Part shown: one piece after another, positions 32,480 through 45,200 of the stretch
How positions within the stretch are numbered: position 1 is the first letter of the stretch
Layout of the letters: every line of letters begins with the position of its first letter
Assembly: GCA_037974335.1 (NCBI GenBank)
Contig: CM075736.1
Location: forward strand, 415,684 to 479,683
From: Prionace glauca
Lineage: Eukaryota > Chordata > Chondrichthyes > Carcharhiniformes > Carcharhinidae
Length of the DNA stretch: 64,000 nt
Direction: 5' to 3'
Translations under genes and position numbers: made by a program
Notes under the pieces: model-generated
Told to the model about the DNA's origin: nothing
What the model saw: only the letters and a program-made list of their open reading frames with translations
Databases searched by the model: none

Positions 32480-32692
32480 CGACTCCAGAGAGCGGGGATG
32501 GTCAGCACCCCCCTCTCTCTGTGTGAATAAACCCAGGTCCCGCCCCCTGTATTATCGGAACTGATCCTGAGCTGAACTGTGTTCTCAGACACTCGGAGGT
32601 AAAGTTCCTCTTTGCTGCTCAGTGGAGAATCTGATGTTTTCTGTCCCTCCTGTTGTCAGTGTGGAGTCTCCGAGCTGATCCCTGTGTGGGGA
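32480..32692 (+). promoter_or_regulatory. Leader of the inverted cassette (beta type)
   Basis: It has a GC box (CCCGCCCCCTG) and a GTGTGAATAAACCCAGGTCC element. The leader (CTGAACTGTGTTCTCAGACA) is nearly identical to that of gene 2 at 48.5 kb and unlike that of gene 1. Confidence 0.4.
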
Positions 32693-32713
32693 ATGGATGG
32701 AAAGGAGCTGCAG
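32693..32713 (+). CDS. Orphan exon 1 (MDGKELQ), plus strand
   Basis: The same 7 codons with a GTAATG donor at 32714. No downstream plus-strand exon was found before the window end, so it is probably a relic or the first exon of a distant gene. Confidence 0.35.
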
Positions 32714-33100
32714 GTAATGTCAGTGTCTCAGAGCCGGGGGGGATCTGGGGGAAACTTTCCTCCATCCTCATCCCCATTCAGCTCCTTATCCGGGGGAATG
32801 GATGGAAAGGAGCTGCAGGGACTGTCAGTAAAAACAGGAGCGGGGGAGGGGGATGAGGGGAGAAATGGAGGGAGAGGGGAGAATTGATGGGGAGAGAGGG
32901 GAAGGGGTGGCGGCAGTGAAGAGGCAGCTGGAGCGGCTCCTGATGATTTAAAGCCATTGAAAAATAAATGAACAAAATTGCAGTGCCTTTGATTGATAAG
33001 CAGATGGAGAATCTGATTGACTCGCCCTCTGACTCTTTATACAGGAGGAAAGTTGTGTAAATTCCCAGCTCAGAATTAAAATTTAAAATTCAATTTCATA

Positions 33101-33440
33101 GGGATCATAGAATCCCTACAGTGCAGAAAGAGGCCATTTGGCCCATCGAGTCTGCACCGACCACAATCCCACCCAGGCTCTACCCCCATATCCCTGTACA
33201 TTTAACCCGCCAATGCCTCTAATCTACACATTCCTGGACACTAAGGGGCAATTTAGCATGGCCAATCAACCTAACCCGCACATCTTTGGAGTGTGGAAAC
33301 AGGGGCACCCAGAGGAAACCCCCGCAGACACGGGGAAAATGTGCAGACTCCATACAGACAGTGACCCAAGCCGGGAATCGAACCCAGGTCCCTGGAGCTG
33401 TGAAGCAGCAGTGCTAATCACTGTGCTACCGGGCCACCCA
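33101..33440 (-). mobile_element. tRNA-headed SINE, full length
   Basis: The inverted counterpart of the SINEs at 24062 and 52163, with the same CCCGGTAGCACAGTGATTAG head. Confidence 0.92.
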
Positions 33441-33574
33441 TTTCTCTTCAGAACTGTTCTGTTTTTAGCTCCAATTTAGAGCAACTGAAATATGTTCTGT
33501 TTTAACCTAAAAACTACAGACAATGATGATGTAGTTATATCTTTCTCTTCTGTTCCCACTGCCACATTCTTCAA

Positions 33575-33840
33575 TAAAACCTCCCAAAGCCACAACCTCC
33601 AGCCTCCTCTAGAAGGACAAGGGCAGCAGGAACATGGGGAACACCATCACCTCCAAGTTCCCCTCCCAGTCTCTCACACACACCGTCCCCACTTGGAGAT
33701 ATATCGGCCGTTCCTTCATCGTCACTGGGTCAAAATCCTGGAGCTCCCTCCCTAACGGCACCTTCACCACACGGGACTGAAACTCTTCAAGAAGAAGCCC
33801 CATCACCACCTTCTCAAGGGACATCTTCACATGTCAGTTT
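33575..33840 (+). mobile_element. LINE 3'-end fragment (L2-like)
   Basis: It encodes PLPVSHTHRPHLEIYRPFLH in one frame and ends ACCACCTTCTCAAGGGACAT. Confidence 0.65.
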
Positions 33841-34059
33841 TCACTGTGAAGGTTTAATTTTAGAAGATTAAATTTCAAGCAGTTCATTTTGGGAAGCCAC
33901 GTTGTCATGAAAGGTGCTACATAAATGCAAGCCCTGTTTTCAAAGTTGCTCCAAGGTCTCCCTCCAAAACCGGCATCCATTAACCTGGCATCAATGATGT
34001 TCCATTTCTAGTGGCTGGAATCACCGCTCCAGAGGCTGCCCTCTGCTCCTGGGCAATGG

Positions 34060-34500
34060 CCTCCTTGAAAGGCACTCACACAAAGAAGGCAAATATCCTT
34101 GCAAACCTCTTGCGGCATTTCAGTGTCAGTTCTGCTTCCTCCAGCTTGGTGTCAGAAGTAGGTGGGTTCCAGCGGACCGGAGGTTGCTGCTTTCGCCTTG
34201 AGCATCGAGGCCTGGGTTCAGTCTCTTCATCGGGCAGCAAGCGAGTTGACGCAGCCAAGTCCAGCACATCCATCTCAAATCCAAGGTTAGGGACAGAGAA
34301 TGGGAGCTGGCAGGTTCCAGAGTTTCTTCCGAGACTCTCGATATGACCCACGAGCGTGGCTATGTCCGTATCCATTCCTGGCCACCAGACAGAGCACCTT
34401 GCGAGCATTTTAATTTTTGTTACTCCTGGGCAGCCATGGTGATGTTTGGCCAGGATGGGTCAGTGGCTCTGGCCTGGAATAACCACTCTGGAGCCCCATT
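34060..34500 (-). mobile_element. Ty3/Gypsy pol fossil, integrase end
   Basis: The minus-strand text resembles an integrase start (ARCSVWWPGMDTDI) and the Arg/Pro-rich C-terminus usual in Gypsy pol. It is a short, old, broken remnant. Confidence 0.5.
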
Positions 34501-34504
34501 GGAG

Positions 34505-34790
34505 TACGTCGAACATTACAGCACAATACAGGCCCTTCGGCCCTGGATGTTGTGCCAAACTATGTCAAGCCCAAGATTAAACTATCGCACTCTCTATCAT
34601 TCTGATGCGCTCCAGGTGCTTATCCAATAACCGCCTGAAAGTTCCTAAAGTGTCCGACTCCATTATCACAGCGGACGGTCCATTCCACTTCCCAGCCACT
34701 CTCTGAGCAACCTTAGAGTTATGCCCCTAGTAACAGCTGCATCTACCCGAAGAAATAGTCTTTGCACGTCCACTCTATCAATCCCCTAAA
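34505..34790 (-). mobile_element. CR1-like LINE 3' end
   Basis: In reverse, the same subfamily as 2768-3293 (AATGATAGAGAGTGCGATAG region; C-terminal block to 34790). Confidence 0.75.
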
Positions 34791-35010
34791 TAAAGTCTGC
34801 ACATTCTTCCCCGTGTCTGTGTGGGTTTCCTCCGGGTGCTCCAGGTTTCCTCCCACTGTCCAAAAGATGTGCTGGAATGGGTTCACTGGCCATGCTAAAT
34901 TGCCCCTTAATGTCCCAGGATGTATAAGTTAAATGGATTGGCCATGCTAAATTACCCCATTAGTGTCCAAAGATGTGTAGGTTCGGTGGATCAGTCATGT
35001 GTGGAGTCTC
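34791..35010 (+). mobile_element. SINE body with internal partial duplication
   Basis: The body GTGGGTTTCCTCCGGGTGCT is followed by two successive copies of the GGCCATGCTAAATT-CCCC-TTAGTGTCC block. The head is missing. Confidence 0.7.
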
Positions 35011-35067
35011 AATCTTTCTCTACACCCGAGCTGTGACTGTTACACTACATTCTGCACTCACTCATTT

Positions 35068-35603
35068 CATAAGAACATAAGAAATAGGAGCAGGAGTAGG
35101 CCATCTGGCCCTTCGAGCCTGCCCCGCCATTCAATAAGATCATGGCTGATCTGTCGTGACTCAGCTCCACCTTCCCGCCCTCTCCCCATAACCCTTAATC
35201 CCTTCTCTTATCAAAAACCCATCAACCCGTTTCTTAAAAATATTTAGCGAGGCAGCCTCCACCACTTCAACGGGCAGAGAATTCCAGAGACTCACCACCC
35301 TTTGAGTGAAGAAGTTCCTCCTCAACTCTGTTCTAAACCACCCCCCCTTTATCTTGAGGCTGTGCCCCCTAGTCCTACTGTCTTTTTTGAAAGGGAACAG
35401 TCTCTCCACCTCTATCCTATCCATCCCATTCATCATCTTATACGTCTCAATGAGATCTCCCCTCATTCTTCTAAACTCTAACGAGTACAAGCCTAGTTTA
35501 TTCAGCCTCTCCTCATAGCTCAATCCCCTCAACTCCGGTATCAGCCTAGTAAACCTCCTCTGCACTCCCTCCAGGGCCAAAACATCCTTGCGCAGGTGCG
35601 GCG
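35068..35603 (-). mobile_element. CR1-B LINE, 5'-truncated
   Basis: The minus-strand frame has HLRKDVLALEGVQRRFTRLI and RTELRRNFFTQRVVSLWNSL, open through the C-terminus. The TTCTTATGTTCTTATG tail is at 35068-35090. Confidence 0.92.
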
Positions 35604-35609
35604 CCCCTC

Positions 35610-35775
35610 TACATACGGCATGCTTTGTCAATACAGCGTGCAAGAAACAATACTTTTCACTGTATACTAATACATATGAGATACATAATAAATACAATCC
35701 TATCCAGGGGAGGGGAAGTAAGATACTCTGTCTAAATGGCCTCTTCTGCACTGTAGGGATTCTATGATGATATTG
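35610..35775 (+). mobile_element. L2 LINE 3' tip and SINE tail tip
   Basis: 35620-35700 matches the L2 3' end (TTCACTGTATACTAATACAT). 35725-35772 matches a SINE tail (CTGCACTGTAGGGATTCTAT). Confidence 0.6.
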
Positions 35776-36654
35776 TAACTGGATAGAAAGGCAGACAGAC
35801 AATCTATCAAGGGGACACTGAATATTGAAGCAGATTCGCAAGGTTTAATGGGTGACTCCAAAGCCAGCACATCATTTTCTGTATGACTGTCGTGTGGGTA
35901 AATTAGACAGAAAAGCAATGATTAACATGGAACTTGAAAAACATTGCTGACTGTGTATTTTTGCCCCATGCGGTGAGTGTTGGTCGAATCACAAGTAAGC
36001 CCAGAGGTAAACTGAGCACAAAAGCCCAAACTAATTTCGCCGGGGAGTCTCAGATTGCGTCAGTCCAGTAATAGATTTAGTCCCAATACTAAATTTACCC
36101 AGTATCAGTACCAGATATTGAGAGTGTAACGAGAACGGAAAGGAAGGATTGATAGAAATTCAAGTCTCTTTGTTCGAAACGCTGCTGGAAAGTGCCAGTG
36201 TTTCAATCTCTCACGCGGACAGGATTAAAGAAATGAATTCCCGCACACGATCCACTGCATCGACACACAGGCAAGAATAGGGATTTGAGAGCAGTGAAGC
36301 TTTCAGTATTTCAGGAATTTCAACTGTGTGTCAATAATGGAAAGTTCTGCAAACAAAAGACCTGTTTCGGCTGATTGAGAGAGAGGTAGCCACACAATGT
36401 AATCATTCCGGAACAAGAGGCAACTCGGAATCTGGTTCGATCGCAACAACATCACAAGTCACCCCTCAGCACTTCAGAATGTTTTCATTTCCCCCCCACA
36501 ACATTACTTTCAACATCCAAATATCTCCCAACTAAAGCATCTGTGGAGTTATCCAGACATGCAAATCACATTGGTTCAAAGTGCTGGGGGCAAACAGAAT
36601 TCAACTCGGAATCTTAAATGTGCCGTAAATATTCTGTGCGCTGGGTAAGAGCTG
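35776..36654. other. Unassigned spacer
   Basis: No coding, RNA or repeat signal recognised. Confidence 0.45.
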
Positions 36655-37056
36655 TGCATGCTGCTACACACAAACACACAGGAACACACCTGAGTGCATG
36701 CACACATATATGCACAAGCATACACAGGCACACACACACGCAAACACCACACCTGTGTGCATGCACACACACACACGCAAACCCATACCTGGTGCATGCA
36801 CACACATGTTCATGCATGCACGGGCACAAGTTTGTGGGCACATACGCACACATACAAACACACGCCTGTGCGTATGTACACAGGCATGCATTTGCACACC
36901 TGTGCAACGCACATCTATACACATTCACCCAACTGTGTGCATGCACACATCTGTTACAGGCACACACACTTGTGAAAGTACACATAGCTATATACACATG
37001 TATGCATGTGGACATGCGCACACACACACAGCTGTGTCTGCACATCTGTGAGTACA
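36655..37056. repeat. Degenerate CA/TG-rich tract
   Basis: About 400 bp dominated by CACACA mixed with TGCATGCACA and CATACACA. It leaves long His/Thr/Cys-rich frames on both strands that are products of the repeat. Confidence 0.92.
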
Positions 37057-37099
37057 GACATAGACAGACTCAGAGCTGCACCTTTCAAAGCTTGATTCA

Positions 37100-39400
37100 A
37101 AAGCTTTATTGTGTTTCCTTCAGAAAGTTTTCCAATGTCTGCAGCACTAAGAAACAAAAGACAATAATCAGATTATGCCTGCCATCTTACATAGCCAGCT
37201 GCTGGCTCCAGCTCCAGTATGTGTGGAATGTCAGCTGGAATGGCTTTTTCAGTTTCCCCGTCATACGAACTGTTTCAATTTTGCCAGAGCCGGATCTTTT
37301 TGAGTCCACGGCCAAATTGTATTTGCTGCCACTGGGAGAGTTTCCAAAAAGTTAATTGTCATCACCATCTCTTCCATTGGGGGTACAAGTGGAGTGTCGA
37401 TCTGTAGTAACTCCATGGTGTTAGTGATTCAGCCTCCTGGACGGTGGTCCAGTTGATAATTAGAGGCAGCCAAGAATGAAGTTCATCATTGGATTCAGGC
37501 TGATGCCATGGGTGACACCACCTTGTCATCCTTTAGCAATCTGAGTAGTGGTTTGTGGTCTGTGACAATGATTAACTTTCACCCTTACAGCTCCTGGTGG
37601 AATATCTCAACCCCAAATATTCCCGCGAACCCTTTTTCAATGTGGAGTATTTGTGTTCTGAGATCGCCAAGGTCATGGAAGTGTACACGATTGGGTGTAC
37701 ATCTTCAATTGGCCACCCATGTACAAATACCACCCCAATTCTGTATGGGGTTGCATTGCAGGTCAGTAATAGTTCTTTCCTGGGATCGTAATGTGCAAGA
37801 ACATTCGACAAGGAAAGCTGTTGTTCTACTTTATGGAAAGCCAAGGATTGAGTGGAAGCGCACTCCCAAGGCTGATCTTTTTTAGTAGTTGGTGTAACGG
37901 GGCCAGGATGGAGGCAAATTGGGTATAAATTTCCCAAATTGGGTTACCAACTCCAAAAATGATCTTATCTCTTGAGTGGACATGGGGCGCCTTTGATTGC
38001 CCGCATCTTGTCTTCCAAGGAGTGTACATCAGACTTGTCCAATCTGTTGCCCAGTTGGGTCATTTGGGGGACTTGAGGTACACAATTCTCCTTTCTTAGG
38101 TGTACGCCTATTGTGGAAAATTGACTTTGAAATTCCTCAAGGTTCTCTAAACCTTTTTTAAAGTTAAACTTTATTCATTAGTGTCACAAGTCGACTTACA
38201 TTAACACTGCAATGAAGTTACTGTGAAAATCCCCCAGTTGCCACACTCTGGTGCCAGTTCATGTACACTGAGGGAGAATTTAGCACGGCCAATGTACCTA
38301 ACCAGCGCGTCTTTCGGACTGCGGGAGTAAACCGGAGCACCCGGAGGAAACTCCTTATTCGTTTTTCCTGTTATGAGGACATCATCCAGATAAACAGCTA
38401 CCTGAGGCAGACGATATAAGATGTTTTCCATTGTCTGCTGTAAAATCATGCAGGCTAACGATACCCCAAATAATAATCTAGTGTACTGGTAAAGGCTTTT
38501 ATGGGTATGAATTGTTGAATATTGGTGGGAATTCTCATCCAGTTGTATTTGTAAGTAAGCGTGACTCATCAAGTTTCGAAGAGTGCTCCTGCCAACTTTA
38601 CATACAAGTCCTTGATCTGAGGGATTGGGTATTTATCCAGCTGCGAGAAATGGTTTACCATTTGTTTAAAATCCCCGTAAAGGATCTAGATTCAGAACTG
38701 GTCCATATGGTGCTGTGCTGGTTTGATGATCCCTTCACGCTCCAGTCTCCAGATTTAAGTTTCAATGTTTTCTCGGAAGGTAAATGGTACTGGGCGGGCC
38801 TTGCAAAATTGCAGAATTGCTTCCTGATCAATTTGTAAGGTTGCCTTGGCTCCTTTGATAGTCCCTAGGCCCTCCTGGAAAACTTCAGGGTATTTAAGCA
38901 GGACTTCACTAAGATGGCCATTTTTTTAAATGTTATGGGGCCGTCTTTTACTAAATCTATGTCTTGTAGGGCTCTTTGCTGTTTAGGCTCCACATACTAG
39001 AAACAATTACAATGCACCACCAGGCGGGATTCTGAAGGGACATGAGACTGATTGATTGCAGTTTGGCTTTGTTTTGGGGATGTGCTGTGGACAGACCTGA
39101 AGGTTTGTGTATCTGGATGCTTCCTGAGTGAGGCTATGTAATCGCCTGCGTTCAAATTGTGGTCCCCGAACTCAGTCAAACCGGCGTGGGGTGTCCACTT
39201 CCATCGGGATATCTTGCTACTCATACGCTCCGCTAGCAGCATTTTCCAATGGTGAGGCCAATGTAAGGCTGTAGCACCTGTGTGAAGTCAAGTTAAGCTT
39301 CAGTTAATAGATATTTTTGAATCGTTCCATTTTTAATCCCACAAACCAGGAGGTCTCTAAGCATCTCATTAAACCAAATTTACATGCTTCCACCAGTCAG
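37100..39400 (-). mobile_element. Ty3/Gypsy pol fossil
   Basis: On the minus strand the order is a protease-RT linker, reverse transcriptase (AVYLDDVLITGKT region near 38390), RNase H (NVLAHYDPRKELLLTCNATP, near 37750) and a connector towards integrase. A SINE has inserted at about 38160-38355. No LTRs were seen. It is broken in many places and old. Confidence 0.75.
38160..38355 (-). mobile_element. SINE fragment inside the Gypsy fossil
   Basis: In reverse it has the tail AATAAAGTTTAACTTT and GTAAGTCGACTTGTGACACT, and the body to GTTTCCTCCGGGTGCTCCGG. The head is missing. Confidence 0.8.
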
Positions 39401-39429
39401 CTTATGCTCGTTAGGAAACCAATTTCTCT

Positions 39430-39723
39430 TTATTTATTTATTATAGTCACAAGTCGGCTTTCATTAACACAGCAATTAAGTTATTGTGAAAATCTCCCAG
39501 TCTCCACACTCTGGTGCGAGTTTGGATACACTGAGTGATGGTCACTGCCCTTAACCGGCACGTCTTTCAGACTGTGGGAGAAAATCGGAGCACCCAGAGG
39601 AAACCCACGCAGACATGGGAAGAACATGCAGACTCAACACAGACAGTGACCCGAGCCAGGAATCGAACCCAGGTCCCTGGAGCTGTGAAGCAGCAGTGCT
39701 AACCACTGTGCTACTGTGCCGCC
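39430..39723 (-). mobile_element. tRNA-headed SINE, near full length
   Basis: The head GGCGGCACAGTAGCACAGTG, B box GGTTCGATTCC and a tail of the AATAAATAAA type. The LINE at its head is where duplicated sequence begins downstream. Confidence 0.9.
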
Positions 39724-40773
39724 TTTAAGAGCCCGTGGTGTAGGAGGCAAGATACCAGCATTGATAGAAGATTGGTTGACTGGGCGAAGGCAGAGAGTGG
39801 GGGTAAAGGGGTCTTTTTCAGGAAGGCAGTCAGTGACTAGTGGAGTTCCACAGGGTCCACAAGTTTTTACTTTATATATCAATGATCCAGATGAAAGAAT
39901 TAAAGGCACTGTGGCTACGATTACAAACGAAACAAAGATAGGTGGAGGGACAGGTAATATCGAAGAGGCGGAAGGACAGGTTAGGAAAATGAGCAAAGAA
40001 GTTGCAGACAGAATACAATGTGTGAGATTGTGAACTTTGGTAGGAGGAATAGAGGCATAGACTATTTTCTAGATGGAGAGAGAATTCAGAAATCGGAAGC
40101 GCAAAGGGATCTGGGAGTCTTAATTCAGGATTCCCTTGAGGTTAATTTGCAGGTTCAGTCTTAGGACTAGAATATAAAAGCAGGGGTGTACTGCTCAGGC
40201 TTTATAAGGCTCTAGTCAGACCACGTTTAGAATATTGTGAGCAATTTTGGGTCCAGTATCGAAGGAAAGATGTGCTGGCTGTAGAGGGTTCAGAGGAGGT
40301 TCACGAGAATGATCCCAGGAATGAAAAGCTTAACGTACAAGGAGCGTCTGAGGACTCTGGGTCAGTACTCGATGGAATTTAGAAAGCTGAGGAGGGGAAT
40401 CTCATTGAAACTTACAGAATAATGAAAGACATGGATAGAGTGGACATGGGGAAAGATGTTTCCATTAGTGGGAGAGACTAGGATCCAAAGGCACAGCCTC
40501 AGAGTAGAGCGGCGACCCTTCAGAACTGAGATCAGGAGGAATTTCTTCAGCAAGAGGATTGAGAGTCTCTGGAATTCATTGCCACAGAAGGCTGTGGAGG
40601 CCAGGTCACTGAGTGCATTTAAGACAGAGACAGATAGGTTCTTGATTGGTAAAAGGATCACTGGGAAAAAGCGGGAGAATGGAGTTGAGAAACTTATCAG
40701 CCATGATGTCATGCTGGAGCAGTCTCAATGGGCTAAATTACCTAATTCTGCTCCTATATCCTGTGGTCTTATA
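39724..40773 (+). mobile_element. CR1-like LINE (family C)
   Basis: It encodes SVTSGVPQGPQVFTLYINDP and degraded RT blocks, then FRTEIRRNFFSKRIESLWNS and a 3' end at TGTGGTCTTA. From about 40200 it is the homologue of 9853-10412. Confidence 0.85.
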
Positions 40774-40801
40774 GAGGACAGTGGAGGGAGGGTCATGGGA
40801 T

Positions 40802-41921
40802 ACTTTAATTTGGAGTTAAACAGATTTTTATTGATAAGGAAGTCATAGGGTTTTGAGGGCGGGTAGTAGTGTGAAGAAACAGGGAAATAAAATCGAGGCC
40901 ACTGTCAAGTCGGCCATTATCCGGTCAAACGGTGATGCAGGGTTGAGGAGCTGAACGGCTTACTGCTGTTCCTAATTTCTAAGTTCCTGTGTCTTGCATC
41001 AGCAGAACAAACTGTACACAGTACTCAATGTTTGGTCTGGCCCATGCTCCACCTACATTTCAGCAAGACTTTTTTCCTCTTATTCTCCGAGCAAATTGCA
41101 ATAAAGGCCAACATCCCATTTACCTTGTTGACTGTTTGCAGTACCTGGGTGTTAACTTGGTGATTTGGGTACAAATCTCTCCAAATGCCTTTCACTGGCC
41201 TCTCAGCTTTTCCATTCTTCCAAACCATTTCCCACATTATATTCCATCTGCCACCATTATTTCCTGATGTGGAGATGCTGGTGTTGGACTGGTGTGGGAG
41301 ATTCTCTCCAGCCAGTGCTGTGCAGTGTCAGTGGTACACACCAGTTCAACAGCTACCATCGACACTGCAAACTGCTGGCTCAAAGTGGAGAGGATCTCCA
41401 AGAAGATCGTGTCTATCACCACTCACCTGATGAAGGAGCAGCATTCCGAAAGCTCGTGATTCCAAATAAACCTGTTGGATTTTAATCTGCTGTTGTGTGA
41501 TTTCTTATTGTACCCATTATTTCCCGATTACTGAACTGGCCAAGATCTGTTTGCAACCCCAGTGTCCTCCTCACAGCTTACTCTCCTACTTTCTATCATC
41601 AGTAAACTTGGACATATCGCACTCTCCTCCCTGATCAAAGTCACTGATAGGGATTGTGAATATCTGAGGCTCCAGCACTGATCCCTGCAGCACCAGTTAC
41701 ATCCTGCCAACCAAAAATCACCCATTTGTTCCTCCTCTGTTTCTGTCCATTAACCGATCCTCAATCCATGGTATATTACCCCCAATACCCTGAGCCTGTA
41801 TCTTGTGGAACAACCTGTTGTGTGACACCTTATCAAACACCTTCTGAAATTCCAGATACATTCCTCATCCACTGGTTCTCCCAGTGGGATAATATTTGCT
41901 CCTTTCCAATCCACGGGGACT
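40802..41921. mobile_element. LINE pieces in copy 2 (plus fragment, then minus fragment)
   Basis: The counterparts of 10440-10630 (plus) and 10631-11560 (minus, split by a PLE end). The structure is the same. Confidence 0.65.
41265..41513 (+). mobile_element. Penelope-like element, short terminal copy
   Basis: The counterpart of 10904-11152 with the same 11-bp target duplication (41254-41264, 41514-41524). The hammerhead-like core is at 41423-41459. Confidence 0.82.
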
Positions 41922-42100
41922 GTTCAACGGCGAGAGGATAACAAGCTGGAAGTGAGTGGTTAACGCTGCTCAATGATAGGGTGGATTGAAGTATCCTCAC
42001 AGCTCAGTAAATGGACAGTTCTAGAGTTCAGTAACATTGAACAAACATTATAAACCAAAAACAGGATTCAATGGAAACAGTGGAACATTCTGGAACTCAC

Positions 42101-42215
42101 CATCGTTAGCACTTTCAGAATATATAAATCCCAATTCCAGCAACAGCAAAAATAGCAACAAAAATTCCAATTCCAATTCCTAATCCAACTCTTGTTCTAG
42201 TAGAGGGTTCGGGAC
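42101..42215 (-). CDS. Gene 2 exon 5: stalk and transmembrane segment
   Basis: As in gene 1, except that the codon after IYIF is TGA (42115-42117) where gene 1 has CGA. The donor GTGAGT follows at 42100. Loss of the RKC end may weaken membrane orientation or anchoring. Confidence 0.75.
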
Positions 42216-45200
42216 CTAGAGACAGAATGAAGCCATTAACAGACTGGGACACACTCACAAAACTAACAGCAGAGACCTTCAGCATCGAGTATTTCAGAAC
42301 CATCCCCAGTACAAACAGATCCCTGGTTAATTCTAGTCCTGGAGGGATGTGTGAGGTTAGACACCAATAATCTCACACACACCAGGCCGCTCCACAGCTC
42401 CTTGCACACAGACACTGCCCCATAATGTGACCGATACATGCTTTCCAATAGAGATAACTGGTCATTGAGCAGCAATAGTCCCCCACTGCACCCATGCACC
42501 ACCCCCTGCCCCCTAGCCCCCTCTCCCCCGCACCCGCACCGCCCCCACCACCGCAGCCCCCCCTCCCCCCAATAAACTGATTTTAAATTCTGAAACTGAG
42601 ACAGTGGGATTTGAACTCACATTCTCTGGATTATTAGTCCAGGTCTCTGGATTATTAGTCTACTAACATAACCACTGCACAACTGAACACATAAAAATTA
42701 GAGATTAAATACAGAAAACCTGAAACAGAAATCTCTCACCTGTTATAGAGAGACGGATGAGATCAAATTGCTCCCAATAACAGCCTGTCTCCAGCCTCTT
42801 GTAAATCTGACACTGATAATCATTCTGGTCTGATTCCCTGAGGTCAGAGAGCAGGACTGACCAGTTTCCTTGTTCCAGTTGATCTTTGAATAACTTTGTT
42901 CGGTTTCTGAACCGTGGATCTTGTTGTGTCAAATCATCGTTTCCATTGACCACTCTGTGTAAGATATCACCCTTGGTGGTTCCCCAGATTCCCAGTAAAT
43001 CTGAGATGGTAACATTCCCTTTGTAGGTACAGGGCAACACAACCTGCTCCCCAAGGAACCCAGAAACTGGGACAGACGAGTCACCTGGAAAAGATTGGAA
43101 GTATTTATAAATGGATATAATCTCCTTGTTGAGCTCCATATCTGTTGAGCTCCTTGTGTAGGGATATGGGGATAGGGTCTGGGTGGGATTGTGTTCGATG
43201 GGCAGACTCGATGGGCCGAAGGGCCTGTTTCTGCACTGTAGGGTTCTATACCTGAGGGACAGGAAGGTGAGACTCAGAAACAGAAATAACAATTCCAGGT
43301 AATTTAAGGACCAGTTACAGGTAACAGTGACCCGCACCACTCACTCCCACACAATCATTCTTTGGTAAATTGTCACACAACATTTCAAACCTTCCAGTGT
43401 TACTCACTGTCTATCCAGTGAAACAACTGCAGAAATGTTCAAAAGACTCTAAGTCATTTTAATATCATCACCATATCATAAATATGGAACATCTGTAATA
43501 GGAACCTCTCACCTGTTACAAAGAGATCGACTGAATCAATTTTCTCCAAATGAATTTGTTTATCAATCTTGTGGATCCAACACTTGTACTGGCTCTGGTC
43601 TGATTCCCTGAGGTCAGAGAGCAGGACTGACCAGTTTCCTTGTTCCAGTTGATCTTTGAACAGCTTTGTTCTGTTTCTGAACCGTGGATCTTGTTTCCTC
43701 AAATCATCGCTTCCATTGATAAACTCGTGCAAAAATTCACGTTTGGGTGTCCCCCAGATTACCAGTAAATCTGAGACTGGGATATTCCCTTTGTAGGTAC
43801 AGGGCAGCACAACCTGCTTCCCAAGGAACCCAGAAACTGGGAAATGTGAAACACCTGGAAAAGATTGGAAGTATTTATCCACAGATATAACCTCCCTGCT
43901 GGTACATTACATCCCAAGCTTCACACGGTTACACTGCAATGCTCGATTTACAAGAAGCACTGATCAGTACCTCACTGCTTTCATTTGTGTGGGAAGGTTA
44001 AAGCTCAGACATTGAGAGCCTTTAACTAAAACCAGCTTGTGCTGGATATTTGTAAGCACAGAGCAGCTGGACAACACTTTGAATCACATGTTTTCCATTT
44101 GTACACGTGCTGGGAGAACAGATCAGGATATTGGTCACCTCCCCTTGGGAGAAAAATCACAGACTGGGGGAGGTGGACAATGTGAGGTGGAACTCAGGAG
44201 CTGAAAACTGACCCTGAAATGTAAAGGTCGGATTTATCAATGTCTATCTGATCCCAGGCTCCTGATTCCAGAGCTCAGGATCTCATCCCAGTCCCTTTCG
44301 ATTCCCATCTGAGACCCACTGGCTCTCAGGCACCCATCCCAGTGTTATCCAGTCTCCCATCCCAGTGTCACTGAGTGTTGCTCAGTGTCCAGATCCCACT
44401 GTTCACATCACAGGGGTTAATGTGAAGACATTAACTTCCCTCCTTTCAGTTCTGATGATCATTGTGTGTGATGTGAAACTACCGTGTCCACTTCCTCAAT
44501 GGCTCCACTGGCAGGACACACAGCACCTTAAAGCTAGATGTATTCCTGACCCCCCCACCCTGTGATCAGTGCTGAAATGTTCCAGCAGTCACAGCTCTTA
44601 CCTGAAACATCAGCAACAACACTCAGCAACAGCAGCAACAGGAGTCTGTGGAACTTGTGTCCCTGCAACAAGAAAACACAATGACCCCCTTTATAGAACA
44701 TAGTACATTACAGTGCAGAACAGGCCCTTCGGCCCACGATGTTGTGCCGACCAGTTAAAAAACAATGACCCTCTAACCTAAACCAATCCCTTTTCGTCCA
44801 TAAACCCATCCACGGATCTCTTAAACGCCCCCAAACTAGGCGCATTTACAACTGCAGCAGGCAGGGCATTCCAATCCCTCACCACCCTCTGGGTAAAGAA
44901 CCTCCCCCCTGACATCAGTCCTATAACTACCCCCCCTTAATTTAAAGCCATGCCCCCTCGTGCTAGCTTTCTCCGTCTGAGGAAAAAGGCTATCACTGTC
45001 CACCCTATCTAAACCTCTAATCATCTTATATCTTTCAATAAGATCCCCTCTTAGCCGCCTTCTTTCCAGCGAAAACAACCCCAAATCCCTCAGTCTCTCC
45101 TCATAGTGCCATTACGCACCGTCAGAGGGTCAGCGCTGAGGGAGCACCGCGCTGGGCGTTTGTCTGACTTTGTTCCAGAATATCCCACTAGATTTTTTTG

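Larger units (their letters stand above)
32480..33840 (+). repeat. Inverted partial copy of the duplicated module
   Basis: Inverted relative to 23661-25050 and 51775-53100. It has the exon-1 cassette, then the same SINE (33101-33440, minus) and the same LINE end (33575-33840, plus). No minisatellite lies upstream and no V-set exon follows on the plus strand. Confidence 0.9.

Noticed and set aside
34070-34410. 110-residue minus-strand frame as a host gene
   Set aside because: It resembles the integrase and C-terminal end of Ty3/Gypsy pol. Treated as a fossil.
36618-37355. Long His/Thr/Cys-rich open frames on both strands
   Set aside because: They are translations of a degenerate CA/TG-rich tract. 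Composition follows the repeat, with no domain and no splice context.
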